From Gemmatimonadota bacterium (lineage in GTDB: Bacteria > Gemmatimonadota > Gemmatimonadetes > Longimicrobiales > Gaopeijiaceae): 64,000 nucleotides of DNA. Position 1 is the stretch's first letter, and every line of letters begins with the position of its first letter. The stretch covers positions 1-64,000 of the forward strand of contig DUBS01000041.1 in assembly GCA_012960225.1 (NCBI GenBank), written 5' to 3'. Shown piece after piece: positions 36,677 to 45,867 of this stretch. The position numbers and the translations under genes were made by a program. Under the pieces are notes generated by a model that was given only the letters and a program-made list of their open reading frames with translations, was not told where the DNA came from and did not search any database.

Positions 36677-39202
36677 TCATCCGCAATCAGAGTAGCCACA
36701 AACGTGGCACTTCTTGCATCCTTCCTCAAACACGAAGTGGGCTGAGTTACACTCCGGACATGTATCAAGGTGTAACGGATCACCCCCACTCACACTGACA
36801 GCCGCTTGCGTCTGTACTCCTCCCTCCGTGCCAACTACCAGAGGCAAGGCTTCCTGGACTCCGTCCTTCATCTCGAGATAGCGCTCGATCGCCTGTCCAA
36901 TGCCATCGGGTGCCGAAAGCACTTTATTCGCCCCTAGCCCCACTGCTCGGTCACAGGAGATCCCACGCAGCTGATCTTTCACTTGGCTAATGGGGATGCC
37001 GGATCGAAGCGCTAACGACATCAAACGGCCAATCGCCTCCGCATCTGCGTTTGGGGCTCCACCAGCCTTGCCCAAAGTACAGAAAACCTCAAATGGTTTA
37101 CCGTGATCATCCTCGTTGATCGTTACATAAAGGTCACCGAGCGGGGAGTTCACCTTCATCGTGTAACCTTGGAGCGCCGGCGGACGTTGACGCTTTTGCC
37201 TTACCGCCCCCAGCGTCTCGTCCTCTCCAATCAGTTCGTGTTTAAGACGTTCAACCTCAATCCGAAGGTTATGCGCTTCTTCACGAGCATCGGCCAAAGA
37301 GTGTTCCAGCTCGAATACGTTCTGGGCCGCAGCCTGTCCACCCTGATCCGTCTTACCAGTGGAAAGTACTTGCCCCTCTCGAGCACCATCTCGGTAGACC
37401 GTAACTCCTTTACAACCAAGGCTGTATGCGAGCTCGTAGATTTCACGTACGTCTTTGGCTGTAGCATTACTAGGGAAATTTGTCGTCTTAGAGATCGCAG
37501 AATCTGTATGTTCCTGAAACGCTGCTTGCATGCGCACATGCCATTCAGGGGTAATGTCGTGAGCCGTCCGAAACACTTGCTGAACCTCTTCCGGGACCTC
37601 GTCGAAGTGGATATGCCCCTCTTCTGCAATTTGCTCCATAAGGTCTTCAGAATACCAGCCCCCTTCCTTAGCCACCTGTATGAAGTCCGGGTTCACATCT
37701 GGCATTAGGACACCAGCCTGATTACGCATGAAAGCTACAGCAAATAAAGGTTCAATCCCGCCGGAGCAGCCCGCGAAAATCGAAATCGTTCCGGTCGGTG
37801 CCACGGTTGTAAGGTTGCAGTTCCGCAACTCCCGCTCCTGACGAACACGGTCGCCCTCGGAGCCAACTGCAGCACTTTCGTTAGGGCCCCACACCGACTC
37901 TGCCCACGCGGGGAACACCCCTCTCTTCTCCGCTAGATTTTCTGAGGCCCTGCGAGCTTCTTCATTCACAAATCCCATCACGCGTTGTCCGAGAGCAACT
38001 CCCTCCTCAGAGTCGTATCCGATGCCGAGGCGAATCATCATGTCAGCCCAACCCATGACACCCAGCCCAATACGACGAATATCTTGTGCCAATTCGTGAA
38101 TCTGTTGGAGTGGGTAGACGTTGGCGTCGATAACGTTGTCTAAGAAATTGGTCGAGAGATGAACCACCTGTCTCAGTCCCTCCCAATCGATACCCTCCTC
38201 AGGATCGATACCCGGGTACGCTTCTTCTTTTACAAATTTACCTAAGTTAATGCTGCCAAGATTACAGACGTCGTACGCTAGAAGCGGCTGCTCCCCACAA
38301 GGGTTCGTCGCCTCGTAGCTTCCCAGCTTTGGTACCGGATTATGCTCATTCGCTCGATCAATAAAGAACGTTCCGGGTTCACCTGTTAGCCAGGCTCCGT
38401 AGATGATCTTGTCAAAGATCTCCCGAGCATTTTTCTGTCCCACAACCTCTCCGCTTTTCGGACTTATGAGGTCGTATTCACTATCCTCCGAGACCGCTTC
38501 CATGAACACATCAGTGATGGCAACCGAGATGTTGAAGTTGGTCACTTGAGATGTGTCATTTTTGCAAGTAATAAAGCTACAGATGTCTGGGTGATCGACG
38601 CGCAGGATGCCCATATTTGCGCCCCTGCGCGTTCCTCCCTGTTTTACTACGTCCGTGCTTGCGTCGTAGAGCTTCATAAAGGAAACCGGACCGGAAGCCA
38701 CACCCATCGTGGAACGCACTGTTTCACCCTCAGGCCGGAGGCGTGAGAAGGAGAAACCGGTACCACCACCGGATTGGTGCACCAGAGCCATCGCGGTGAG
38801 GGTATCGTAGATCCCCGCTCTACCGTTAGAAAGCGCATCTTCTACGGGTAGTACGAAGCAAGCCGAAAGCTGCCCTAGAGGGCGACCAGCATTCATCAAT
38901 GTGGGTGAGTTCGGTTCGAATTCTCCCTTGACCATTAGACCGTAAAACTGTCTAGCCAATTCCTCTACCGCAGTCTCAGATGACCCGTATTCTTTGTCTA
39001 CTTCAGCTACGGTTCGTGCAACCCGCCAAAACATCATTTCTGGCTCTTCGGTGGGGTTGCCCTCAACATCCTTTTTCAGATAGCGCAGAGCTAGAACGAT
39101 CCGCGCGTTTTCAGTCAGTTCTGGTTCAGGGAGATCAGTTGGAAGTACGTCATCAAAGATGACCGATTCTCTTGGTGGCAGAGGTTGATGAACAGATGGC
39201 AT
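36677..39202 (-). CDS. nrdJ: B12-dependent (class II) ribonucleotide reductase
   Basis: 841 residues. It reduces ribonucleotides using adenosylcobalamin, so needs no oxygen. The barrel has [19 protein letters not shown] (near 297) and [18 protein letters not shown] (near 468). A coiled coil (about 630-660) and a TSCPD-type domain (about 675-780, [20 protein letters not shown]) precede a C-terminal Cys cluster ([17 protein letters not shown]) that should shuttle reducing power or bind zinc. No metallocofactor small subunit is needed or seen. Its promoter region has NrdR-like boxes and a leader terminator. Confidence 0.96.
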   Translation of the reverse strand: MPSVHQPLPPRESVIFDDVLPTDLPEPELTENARIVLALRYLKKDVEGNPTEEPEMMFWRVARTVAEVDKEYGSSETAVEELARQFYGLMVKGEFEPNSPTLMNAGRPLGQLSACFVLPVEDALSNGRAGIYDTLTAMALVHQSGGGTGFSFSRLRPEGETVRSTMGVASGPVSFMKLYDASTDVVKQGGTRRGANMGILRVDHPDICSFITCKNDTSQVTNFNISVAITDVFMEAVSEDSEYDLISPKSGEVVGQKNAREIFDKIIYGAWLTGEPGTFFIDRANEHNPVPKLGSYEATNPCGEQPLLAYDVCNLGSINLGKFVKEEAYPGIDPEEGIDWEGLRQVVHLSTNFLDNVIDANVYPLQQIHELAQDIRRIGLGVMGWADMMIRLGIGYDSEEGVALGQRVMGFVNEEARRASENLAEKRGVFPAWAESVWGPNESAAVGSEGDRVRQERELRNCNLTTVAPTGTISIFAGCSGGIEPLFAVAFMRNQAGVLMPDVNPDFIQVAKEGGWYSEDLMEQIAEEGHIHFDEVPEEVQQVFRTAHDITPEWHVRMQAAFQEHTDSAISKTTNFPSNATAKDVREIYELAYSLGCKGVTVYRDGAREGQVLSTGKTDQGGQAAAQNVFELEHSLADAREEAHNLRIEVERLKHELIGEDETLGAVRQKRQRPPALQGYTMKVNSPLGDLYVTINEDDHGKPFEVFCTLGKAGGAPNADAEAIGRLMSLALRSGIPISQVKDQLRGISCDRAVGLGANKVLSAPDGIGQAIERYLEMKDGVQEALPLVVGTEGGVQTQAAVSVSGGDPLHLDTCPECNSAHFVFEEGCKKCHVCGYSDCG

Positions 39203-39233
39203 AGCGCGAATTGGGCTCTAATCGAGATAGAAT

Positions 39234-39242
39234 TGTGGAAAA
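39234..39242 (-). promoter_or_regulatory. DnaA-box-like site in the nrdJ leader (proximal)
   Basis: TTTTCCACA on the minus strand matches the relaxed DnaA box TT(A/T)TNCACA. It lies 32 bases before the nrdJ start codon and 55 bases from a second copy. Confidence 0.35.
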
Positions 39243-39260
39243 AGCTTAAAACAGGCGTTG

Positions 39261-39287
39261 AAAAACGGCGGGAACCCTCTCCCGCCG
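39261..39287 (-). terminator. Intrinsic terminator or attenuator in the nrdJ leader
   Basis: On the minus strand CGGCGGGA (39287-39280) pairs perfectly with TCCCGCCG (39273-39266) around a 6-base loop and is followed at once by TTTTT. It lies about 60 bases before the nrdJ ATG and about 50 bases after the predicted transcription start. Transcripts from the promoter at 39341-39369 must pass it to reach nrdJ. Confidence 0.85.
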
Positions 39288-39297
39288 CGACATCTCT

Positions 39298-39306
39298 TGT
39301 GGAAAA
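39298..39306 (-). promoter_or_regulatory. DnaA-box-like site in the nrdJ leader (distal)
   Basis: A second TTTTCCACA, just upstream of the leader hairpin. In E. coli DnaA binds the nrdAB promoter, so a replication link is conceivable, but one mismatch-tolerant 9-mer is weak evidence alone. Confidence 0.35.
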
Positions 39307-39318
39307 CTACTCAGGGGA

Positions 39319-39334
39319 CCACTAGATACTGAGC
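39319..39334 (-). promoter_or_regulatory. NrdR-box-like site 2
   Basis: GCTCAGTATCTAGTGG matches about 12 of 16 positions of the NrdR consensus ACACWAWATMTWGTGT as I recall it. It covers the expected transcription start. It is separated by exactly 15 bp from site 1, the spacing expected for cooperative NrdR binding. Confidence 0.6.
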
Positions 39335-39340
39335 AAAGCC

Positions 39341-39369
39341 ATAATACGAGTGCAATATCTTGTGGTCAA
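39341..39369 (-). promoter_or_regulatory. Sigma-70-type promoter for nrdJ
   Basis: TTGACC (39369-39364), a 17-base spacer and TATTAT (39346-39341) on the minus strand match the housekeeping consensus at 5/6 and 5/6 positions. The start of transcription should be near 39334. The two NrdR-like boxes overlap its -35/spacer and its start site. Confidence 0.75.
39350..39365 (-). promoter_or_regulatory. NrdR-box-like site 1
   Basis: CCACAAGATATTGCAC matches about 11 of 16 positions of the NrdR consensus and has the palindromic-looking centre CAAGATATTG. It overlaps the end of the -35 box and most of the spacer. NrdR is a zinc/ATP-cone repressor of ribonucleotide reductase genes; its own gene is not in the window. 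Confidence 0.6.
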
Positions 39370-39475
39370 TACTTTTCTTTAATCCAGGCTGGAATAACCA
39401 ATTCTGCTAGTATTTTAGAGGAATATACGGCTTATATTCGGTTTATATTAGAGGTAATCTGGGATAACCTGCCCC

Positions 39476-42400
39476 TTAGAAGGGCATACCGAGCCTCACA
39501 TAGAATTGGGCTTTCTTGTTCCCTGCCAACTGAAAGGCTGCTCCAGTACGAACCAACATATTGATCCTATAGAATGATAGAAGTTCTCCTGTCACTTCTG
39601 CGCCTACGGAATAAAGTGCTTCGCGTCGTGGATTCTGGAACCCACCAGCTGACATACGAGGTCCCCAAGCATTACCGGCATCAGCAAATATGGACCCAGT
39701 GATTCGATCGAAATGGAGTGGCCATGCACCCAAGCCCCAATTCATGAGGGCGAGTGGTATCCGATACTCTGCTGAGGCTGTCCAAGCGTAGCGTCCGTAC
39801 CGAGCGGATTCTGGATAGCCACGTACAGGGAAAAAGATCTGTGCCCCACCAAAAAGTGATATACCAGTGATCTGTTCTGGACTCCCTGAAGCCCCACCCA
39901 CGTCGAAGTGACCAGCTGTCGCGTTAGGCCCTCTGCCCAACCCAAAGCTTGTCTGAAGAGCAAGCACATGAGGAGCATGCCCAGTTATACCTAGTGGAAG
40001 ATACACTCGAGCTCGACCGATAAGCTCATCGACTGAGCTATCTAATCCGCTCAGGCCCACCAAGGAATCAGGTAGACTCAGACTACGACGCGCTCGAGCT
40101 CTCGCAAACAAAACAACCCCCTCAGAGCCACCGACCTGGTAGGCGTGCGAACGAGCAGTCGAATAACTAAGAGCAATGCTCAGGTCGCTCATCCGATTTC
40201 GTGGACGATTGAGACGATAATTATTTTCCGGCTCCAGAGAGTTGTTCAGTAACTCAAGCTTTTCCCAGAGCATGCCTGCAGAAAGAGTGACAAATAGCGA
40301 ATTTCGCCACTTTCGGTGCTGGAATTGTGCACTCGCGTTGAGGTTCCTATCACGCTTAAGAACGAACAGTGTATCAAGCAAGGTGTCATTCGCGCGTTGT
40401 GTTACAAGTGCCGAATTCTTGCCGCGACCCCAACGATTATTCGCACTTATGCTCAGGCGAGGGTTACCTAATCCCGAGTACGTGTATCGAAGTCCCGCAT
40501 CAGCACGACTACCGCTGGTAAAGATACGAGCAGAAGCTCCCCATTCATGTCTTCCCACTAAATCGATACCCGAGGTCTGTATACCTATGGCCGGGCCTAG
40601 TAGTCGGCGACTACGAATGTACAGGTCCTCAGTTCGAATCGCGGGCGTCCGCACAGCTTCACTGTAGAGAGGTTCCCAGTAGCGGGGGGGCAATGTTGAG
40701 CCTGCCGAATATTTCTGCACGTCTCCCTGATATAAACTTGGTGGTTCTGGTTCCCCCAACAATCTGCTAAACCGAGTATCCGCTGGCGGGGCAGTTACAG
40801 CTGCTTCCGGATCAAAGGGTACTCGTTCTACTTCCCATCCATCAGCATGATAACCACTGAAATAAAGCCAGCGCCCACTCGGATCCACGCTAGGATAGAG
40901 CGCTCCAGTTCGGACATTTGTCAGGAGTAGGGGCCGGCCCGGCCGCGCTAATTCCGGATCAAAGGGTACCGCAAGGATATTCAAGATTCCCGTACGATCT
41001 GACGCCCAGAGCAAGTAACTTCCGTCAGAACTCCACTCCGGAGCTAGATCCATCGCACGATCATTCGTAATCTCAGCTACAATCAGTCCATTACCATCCA
41101 GAACTACGATATCGTGGAGTGCTCCGGTTTTCCAACGCGTAGCCGCAATCCAGCGGCCATTCGGTGAGATGCTGGGGAATGCCCAGTGAGAGTCAGGATC
41201 AGAGTCGACAAAATCGGTCACCTCACCGCTTTCAAGATCAATCAAGGCGAGACTGTTCGTGCCTCCTCCGCCCGAGACTGCAATAGCCCAAGAACCATCA
41301 GGGCTCACTGAAGGATCTGTCAGACGAGCTCCCTTAGTGATACGCCGCGTGCTGCCATCAGCCTGTGTCTCGTAAAGGTCGTCGAACAGCCTATAGCGGT
41401 CGGCATATTCTAGCTGAGCAAGAACAACTGACCCTTCGGGAGTCCAGTCATATGTTGCAAGACCGTTGGTTCGAGTGAATTCTCGAGTTCCTGTACCGTC
41501 TATCAGGCTAAAAGCAAGCTGGGAATCTGAGCGACCATCCGAGCGTGCGTAGAGTAACCAACGGCCATCGGGTGACACCTTGGGCCGCAGGGCCCAGCGT
41601 CCTCCAGCTGTCAGTCGTTCGGGCGTCGTAATCGGGCCATATTCTTCCAGTTGTGAGTCAAGTCCAGTTGTCCTCGAACGAATACCTTCTGTCCACAGGG
41701 ACCATTCTTCAGATAACGAGGAACCAAATGCGCTTCGACCTGCAGCGTTGATTCTATACGGTATCCACTGGCCTGCTATTGCCTTGGTGAAGACCCCCAT
41801 AAGGTTAGCACCGTACTTGTCAGTGAGGTGATCAAAAAAGAGAGATCCATATGCATATGGCCTAGCTCCAGCGGGCCACTCTGGAGACTCTCCCTGGGTC
41901 TGGCCAATACTTTCCAGACGACCTTCGAGCGCTGCGGTCCGGAGTATCATTTCATAGAAGGTTCCGCGAACTCTCCCCGCTTCGGTCAGGCTCGACTCGT
42001 ACCAAGTAGCAATCCCTTCTGTAATCCACCTAGGGGTGCCACTGCCAGGGAAGAAAGGCCATGGAGCTGCAACCCGTCCAAAAATATTTCTTGCAAGCTT
42101 ACCGATCGGATTTTGTGTGTGATCCAGCTGCACGATGTGAGCAAGTTCATGTGTGATAACCAGCTCCAGCCATTCATCGATATGGCCTAACCCCGGGTCA
42201 TCCACAGGAGGACGGGCATAGATAACAATCCGATTCGAAGGCGTTACCTGAGCAAAACCGTTAGAGACATCTGCGTGATCCGTCACCAGGAGATCGATCG
42301 GACCGTTAGGTGGCTCAATGAATGCTGCAGACAATTCAACGTAGGCTTCTTCTGCCCTATCAGCGGCGCGACGCCCAAGTGCTTCAAGACGTTCAGGAAA

Positions 42401-42565
42401 AGTCACGCGGAAGTGTTGCGTTTCAATGCTACGCCATGACTCGTCAGGTGGTACCTGGGCTCGGACAGGCCTGGAGAGCAACATCAGACATGCGGTTATA
42501 GAGATGATCTTGATTAGATCTCTACTGATCCCCACCCTTCTCTTACTAGCACACCTTATCAACAT
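39476..42565 (-). CDS. Exported metalloprotease-like / TolB-propeller / outer-membrane barrel fusion
   Basis: 1029 residues. A signal sequence (about 15-37) is followed by a gluzincin-like domain: HELAH at 139-143 with a further Glu at about 183 (WITEGIATWYE), as in peptidase MA-like proteins. A TolB/WD40-type propeller (about 310-610) has repeated VSPDGRWLLYAR, SISPNGRWIAAT and WSSDGSYLLWAS blades. The C-terminal 350 residues alternate hydrophobic and polar residues and end in FYVRLGMPF, as an Omp85/BamA-like barrel does. It should sit in the outer membrane with its protease domain in the periplasm. The start at 42565 lies only 5 bases from the divergent gene; GTG 42535 is a possible alternative. 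Confidence 0.85.
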   Translation of the reverse strand: MLIRCASKRRVGISRDLIKIISITACLMLLSRPVRAQVPPDESWRSIETQHFRVTFPERLEALGRRAADRAEEAYVELSAAFIEPPNGPIDLLVTDHADVSNGFAQVTPSNRIVIYARPPVDDPGLGHIDEWLELVITHELAHIVQLDHTQNPIGKLARNIFGRVAAPWPFFPGSGTPRWITEGIATWYESSLTEAGRVRGTFYEMILRTAALEGRLESIGQTQGESPEWPAGARPYAYGSLFFDHLTDKYGANLMGVFTKAIAGQWIPYRINAAGRSAFGSSLSEEWSLWTEGIRSRTTGLDSQLEEYGPITTPERLTAGGRWALRPKVSPDGRWLLYARSDGRSDSQLAFSLIDGTGTREFTRTNGLATYDWTPEGSVVLAQLEYADRYRLFDDLYETQADGSTRRITKGARLTDPSVSPDGSWAIAVSGGGGTNSLALIDLESGEVTDFVDSDPDSHWAFPSISPNGRWIAATRWKTGALHDIVVLDGNGLIVAEITNDRAMDLAPEWSSDGSYLLWASDRTGILNILAVPFDPELARPGRPLLLTNVRTGALYPSVDPSGRWLYFSGYHADGWEVERVPFDPEAAVTAPPADTRFSRLLGEPEPPSLYQGDVQKYSAGSTLPPRYWEPLYSEAVRTPAIRTEDLYIRSRRLLGPAIGIQTSGIDLVGRHEWGASARIFTSGSRADAGLRYTYSGLGNPRLSISANNRWGRGKNSALVTQRANDTLLDTLFVLKRDRNLNASAQFQHRKWRNSLFVTLSAGMLWEKLELLNNSLEPENNYRLNRPRNRMSDLSIALSYSTARSHAYQVGGSEGVVLFARARARRSLSLPDSLVGLSGLDSSVDELIGRARVYLPLGITGHAPHVLALQTSFGLGRGPNATAGHFDVGGASGSPEQITGISLFGGAQIFFPVRGYPESARYGRYAWTASAEYRIPLALMNWGLGAWPLHFDRITGSIFADAGNAWGPRMSAGGFQNPRREALYSVGAEVTGELLSFYRINMLVRTGAAFQLAGNKKAQFYVRLGMPF

Positions 42566-42570
42566 CGCAC

Positions 42571-43242
42571 ATGCCCCCGAAGCAGAGCTACTGGTTCCAT
42601 CTCGGTTACGCGCTCGAGCGCTTACGGAGCATATCTCCCGACGCTGCTGAAGAGGTCCGTATATCGAAAGATCGTCCTGGTACTACCGGGCAAAACACAT
42701 CAGAAGATACCCGTATCACCTGGCCGCTACTTAAGGACCTAGCGACCCCCGAGGCAGTCGCTATTCTTGCGAAGTTGCTGAAAACTTGGCAGCCACGCCA
42801 GAAGACTCCTTTGGGTAGCCTAGTGCGAGCAGGGGCGGCCGGAGCGGTTTCAGCTCTCATCTTGGACCTGATACGCCCCACAGTCCGTGATTCTGAAATT
42901 CCTACGCTGGATAGAGAAACTGGGGACCGTCTTCTTGCAGGCATCAGGCAGGGCCTCTTATACGGTGCGATCTTGGAACCGAAAGTACCCGGCCCCACAG
43001 TGTTAAAGGGTGCACTTTATGGAACCATAGAATACGCAGTTAACCCGATGGGGGGACTCTCTCAGCTGCTGGCTACCCACGACTCCCAACACCCCCACTC
43101 TGTTCTGGAAAATCTTCTGGAAGAATTCGATTCGCATGATCGCAGCTATACGGAACACGTCATTTTCGGGGTGATACTCGCACTGCTTTATGGCTCTAGT
43201 GCCTCAAGCAACGGGATTCTTGTAGAAGACGAAGAAAGGTAG
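42571..43242 (+). CDS. Hypothetical membrane-associated protein
   Basis: Family not recognised. 223 residues. The C-terminal two-thirds has several short Gly/Ala-rich hydrophobic segments: VRAGAAGAVSALILDLI near 88, RLLAGIRQGLLYGAIL near 123, LKGALYGTIEYAVNPMGGLS near 146 and HVIFGVILALLYGSSAS near 194. These could be small membrane helices. ATG 42571 has no visible ribosome binding site, and an in-frame stop at 42547 limits any extension. It diverges from the protease-barrel gene by 5 bases and its 3' end overlaps the convergent glycosyltransferase gene by 55 bases. Confidence 0.6.
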   Translation: MPPKQSYWFHLGYALERLRSISPDAAEEVRISKDRPGTTGQNTSEDTRITWPLLKDLATPEAVAILAKLLKTWQPRQKTPLGSLVRAGAAGAVSALILDLIRPTVRDSEIPTLDRETGDRLLAGIRQGLLYGAILEPKVPGPTVLKGALYGTIEYAVNPMGGLSQLLATHDSQHPHSVLENLLEEFDSHDRSYTEHVIFGVILALLYGSSASSNGILVEDEER

Positions 43243-44864
43243 CGATCGTCCAGATCAGTCCGAATATAGCTACTTGGACAAACATCCAATCTGATCTCTC
43301 GTGTTCGCAGTTGCACGCTTTCGCTCCTGGAAATCTCGTCCTTAATACCCAAAAGATGGGCTCCGCCCGGTATAGGGCCAAAACCTCTAACAGAGCAGAA
43401 CGCCTGGGCATTCTGTTGGAGCGCTTTCCCAACATAGCGACTCGAGAGTCCATCCCAATTGTCGAGTAACACATATCGGGCACCCACAAGGTCAGCTTCG
43501 GCAAGTTGTACGCCCGGATTGTCATCAAATGGGAATGTTCGGCTAGTCAATCCTGACATCAAATAAAACAACCGGGGTTTTCGTGTCATCACCGAAGAGC
43601 CTTCAGGTAGTGAACTCTGCATCCAAGCTGCTGCCTCTGCGAACTCTGAGACACCCGAGCCATAGCATCCCCAGGGTCCGCGGTCATTCATGATCCGTCG
43701 ACACGCCGATGATTGTTCGACCGAGATGAGCCAGGTTCTGCCAGCTGGAAGAAGTACGACTCCAATTACAGTCACGAATATGACATGACGTGCTAGACGC
43801 CCTCCCTTACTGGCCGTTTCATCTAGGGCGAGCGCTGCAAAAAGGAAAAGGAGGGGGAACAGCGGAAGTGCAAAACGGTCCCCTGACCATACTTCCGGCC
43901 AAAGCAGGATCAGGCCTGCATACAACGGCAAAAAGATCTCTGTCACTCCTTTGCGAGTCTTTGCGGATCGAACCCATCCCACGAGTGCGAGGCCAGTCAG
44001 CCCTATCCCGAAAGCTGTAACCAGGGTTCCGCTGCCTCCAACGACCCCTCCAGGTCCGTGAATACTCACATAGGCCCAAAGGTTATTAACTGCTCTACTT
44101 AAGAGTCCCCCGAAGCTGACCGTTCCAAGCGCAGGTTGATAAGGATCAATCATCCAAAATTCGCTTGTGTATTCACCTAGACCGTCTCCACGTCCGCGTA
44201 TCCACCAAAGGAGTGCAGGAACACCTATCGCAATAGAAGACAAAGTGAGGGGTAGCCATCTGCGACGCAGAGCAAGCCAACCGAAGAGAGTGAACAGAAG
44301 TGGAAGCCCAGCGGACCGTGTAAAGTAGGCCAAAGCAACTGTTGCAACGCCACCAACCAGCCACCATACCGACGCACCTTCCTGTTCCGAACCCTCAAGC
44401 GCCCAGAGTGCAGCCATCGTAAAACACAAGAAGATCGGGTCCGACAGAATCCAATGGCTGTAGTACACCAAAGCCGGGGAGATGGCGAGCATGACCGACA
44501 ACCCCAGCGCACCAACTGCACCTAGGCGCCGCTCCGCCCACAAGTAAGTAAACCCAACCGCGGCAATGGTGAATACTGCTGAAACTATCTTCAGAGCGCT
44601 CCAAGTTCTCGCTCCCAGTAGAAGCATCACCGCAAGCAAGCCCGGAAAGACCGGTGGATACTTCGTGTGGGGCATTTCCGCGGGATCGTAAAGATCAGTA
44701 TAGGCTCCGTGCTCAGCTAACGAAAAAGCCAATGTCACATAGGCTGCGTTATCACCGCCGTTGTGAGGAGCAGGATTAAACGCAGCCACTACCACCGCTG
44801 TGGAAATACAGAGTAAGAGTGGTAAGCACACCCAACGGGCATACCGGAGTCTAGGTGTATTCAC
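43188..44864 (-). CDS. Integral membrane glycosyltransferase (PMT/ArnT-like, GT-C fold)
   Basis: 558 residues with about ten membrane segments in the first 380 and a soluble C-terminal domain. The first periplasmic loop has NGGDNAAYVTLAFSLAEHGA (Asp of the GT-C catalytic motif) and KYPPVFPGLLAVMLLLGA, the usual pattern of polyprenyl-phosphate-sugar transferases. HWILSDPIFLCFTMAALWAL is a second family segment. It probably moves a sugar from a lipid carrier on the periplasmic face. It ends 2 bases before murQ in reading order (gap 44865-44866). Confidence 0.8.
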   Translation of the reverse strand: MNTPRLRYARWVCLPLLLCISTAVVVAAFNPAPHNGGDNAAYVTLAFSLAEHGAYTDLYDPAEMPHTKYPPVFPGLLAVMLLLGARTWSALKIVSAVFTIAAVGFTYLWAERRLGAVGALGLSVMLAISPALVYYSHWILSDPIFLCFTMAALWALEGSEQEGASVWWLVGGVATVALAYFTRSAGLPLLFTLFGWLALRRRWLPLTLSSIAIGVPALLWWIRGRGDGLGEYTSEFWMIDPYQPALGTVSFGGLLSRAVNNLWAYVSIHGPGGVVGGSGTLVTAFGIGLTGLALVGWVRSAKTRKGVTEIFLPLYAGLILLWPEVWSGDRFALPLFPLLFLFAALALDETASKGGRLARHVIFVTVIGVVLLPAGRTWLISVEQSSACRRIMNDRGPWGCYGSGVSEFAEAAAWMQSSLPEGSSVMTRKPRLFYLMSGLTSRTFPFDDNPGVQLAEADLVGARYVLLDNWDGLSSRYVGKALQQNAQAFCSVRGFGPIPGGAHLLGIKDEISRSESVQLRTREIRLDVCPSSYIRTDLDDRYLSSSSTRIPLLEALEP

Positions 44865-44866
44865 CC

Positions 44867-45763
44867 CTAGAGACTTCCGATTACCATGCTGACAACTCCA
44901 CCAGCCGCATCTAAGCGCTTCAAGGCCTCTTCCCTATCAATACCTAAATGGCCCATTACGAGCGCTGCCTTGACATCGCCACTTGCGCGATCAAGAAGTG
45001 CTGCTGCTGCTGGCTGATCGAGGTTCAGTAATTCTGATAGAATACGCTCACCTCTATCCCTAAGCTTCTCGCATGTAACCTGCAAATCTACCATCAGGTT
45101 GCTATAAACCTTGCCAATACGGACCATGGCACCCGTGGTAATCGTATTCAGGACTAGTTTCGTGGCCGTTCCCGCTTTCATCCGTGTCGAGCCAGTAATC
45201 ACTTCGGCCCCTACCAGTGGTGCTATCACGACGTCATGCTCTGATAGAAGAGCTGCAGGTGGCGATGTACACAGCAAAAACCCAGTTCTAGCTCCAAGCT
45301 CACGTGCCCGGCTGAGTGCCCCGTGTACATAGGGTGTAGAGCCGGAAGTGGCTATTCCGAGAACGAAGTCCCTCTGACCTACATCCAAGTTATTGATCGC
45401 TGCCGCACCATCTTCAAGATGATCCTCTGCCCCCTCTTGAGACCGCACGAGTGCCTGATATCCCCCAGCAATGACACCATGCACCATCTCTGGATCAACC
45501 CCAAACGTAGGAGGCATCTCAGCTGCATCGAGAACACCCAGACGACCTGAGGTTCCAGCACCGACATAGATAAGCCGGCCTCCGCCCCGGAACGCCTGTT
45601 CCACAAGTTCGATCGCTCTCGCAATGGCTCCTCTTTCATCACTGACAGCCACTGCCACCAACCGGTCTTCATTATTGATAAGATCGACGATCCCTAAGAC
45701 ATCTAACTTATCAATCTTCGTTGATTTAGGGTTTCGCTGTTCAGTAAGTCTGGAATCCCGCAT
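44867..45763 (-). CDS. murQ: N-acetylmuramic acid 6-phosphate etherase
   Basis: 298 residues. A SIS domain has VGAGTSGRLGVLDAAEMPPT and VIAGGYQALVRSQEGAEDHL near residues 81-120. GSTRMKAGTATKLVLNTITT then follows, and the C-terminal HLGIDREEALKRLDAAGGVV helical end. It removes lactate from MurNAc-6-P in peptidoglycan recycling. The kinase and transporter partners are not nearby. Confidence 0.96.
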   Translation of the reverse strand: MRDSRLTEQRNPKSTKIDKLDVLGIVDLINNEDRLVAVAVSDERGAIARAIELVEQAFRGGGRLIYVGAGTSGRLGVLDAAEMPPTFGVDPEMVHGVIAGGYQALVRSQEGAEDHLEDGAAAINNLDVGQRDFVLGIATSGSTPYVHGALSRARELGARTGFLLCTSPPAALLSEHDVVIAPLVGAEVITGSTRMKAGTATKLVLNTITTGAMVRIGKVYSNLMVDLQVTCEKLRDRGERILSELLNLDQPAAAALLDRASGDVKAALVMGHLGIDREEALKRLDAAGGVVSMVIGSL

Positions 45764-45867
45764 AGGCGCTTGTCGGTAGCTAGGAACGTGCTGATCTTCC
45801 CGAACTCAAGAACAGTACTTCGTGCCGCGCGAACCCGGCAACGTAACCCACGCGGATATTAGGAATC

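Noticed and set aside
39203-39475. Cobalamin riboswitch upstream of the B12-dependent reductase
   Set aside because: The leader is too short and I could not find the conserved B12-box sequence or a multi-branch fold. The terminator hairpin alone does not support this class.
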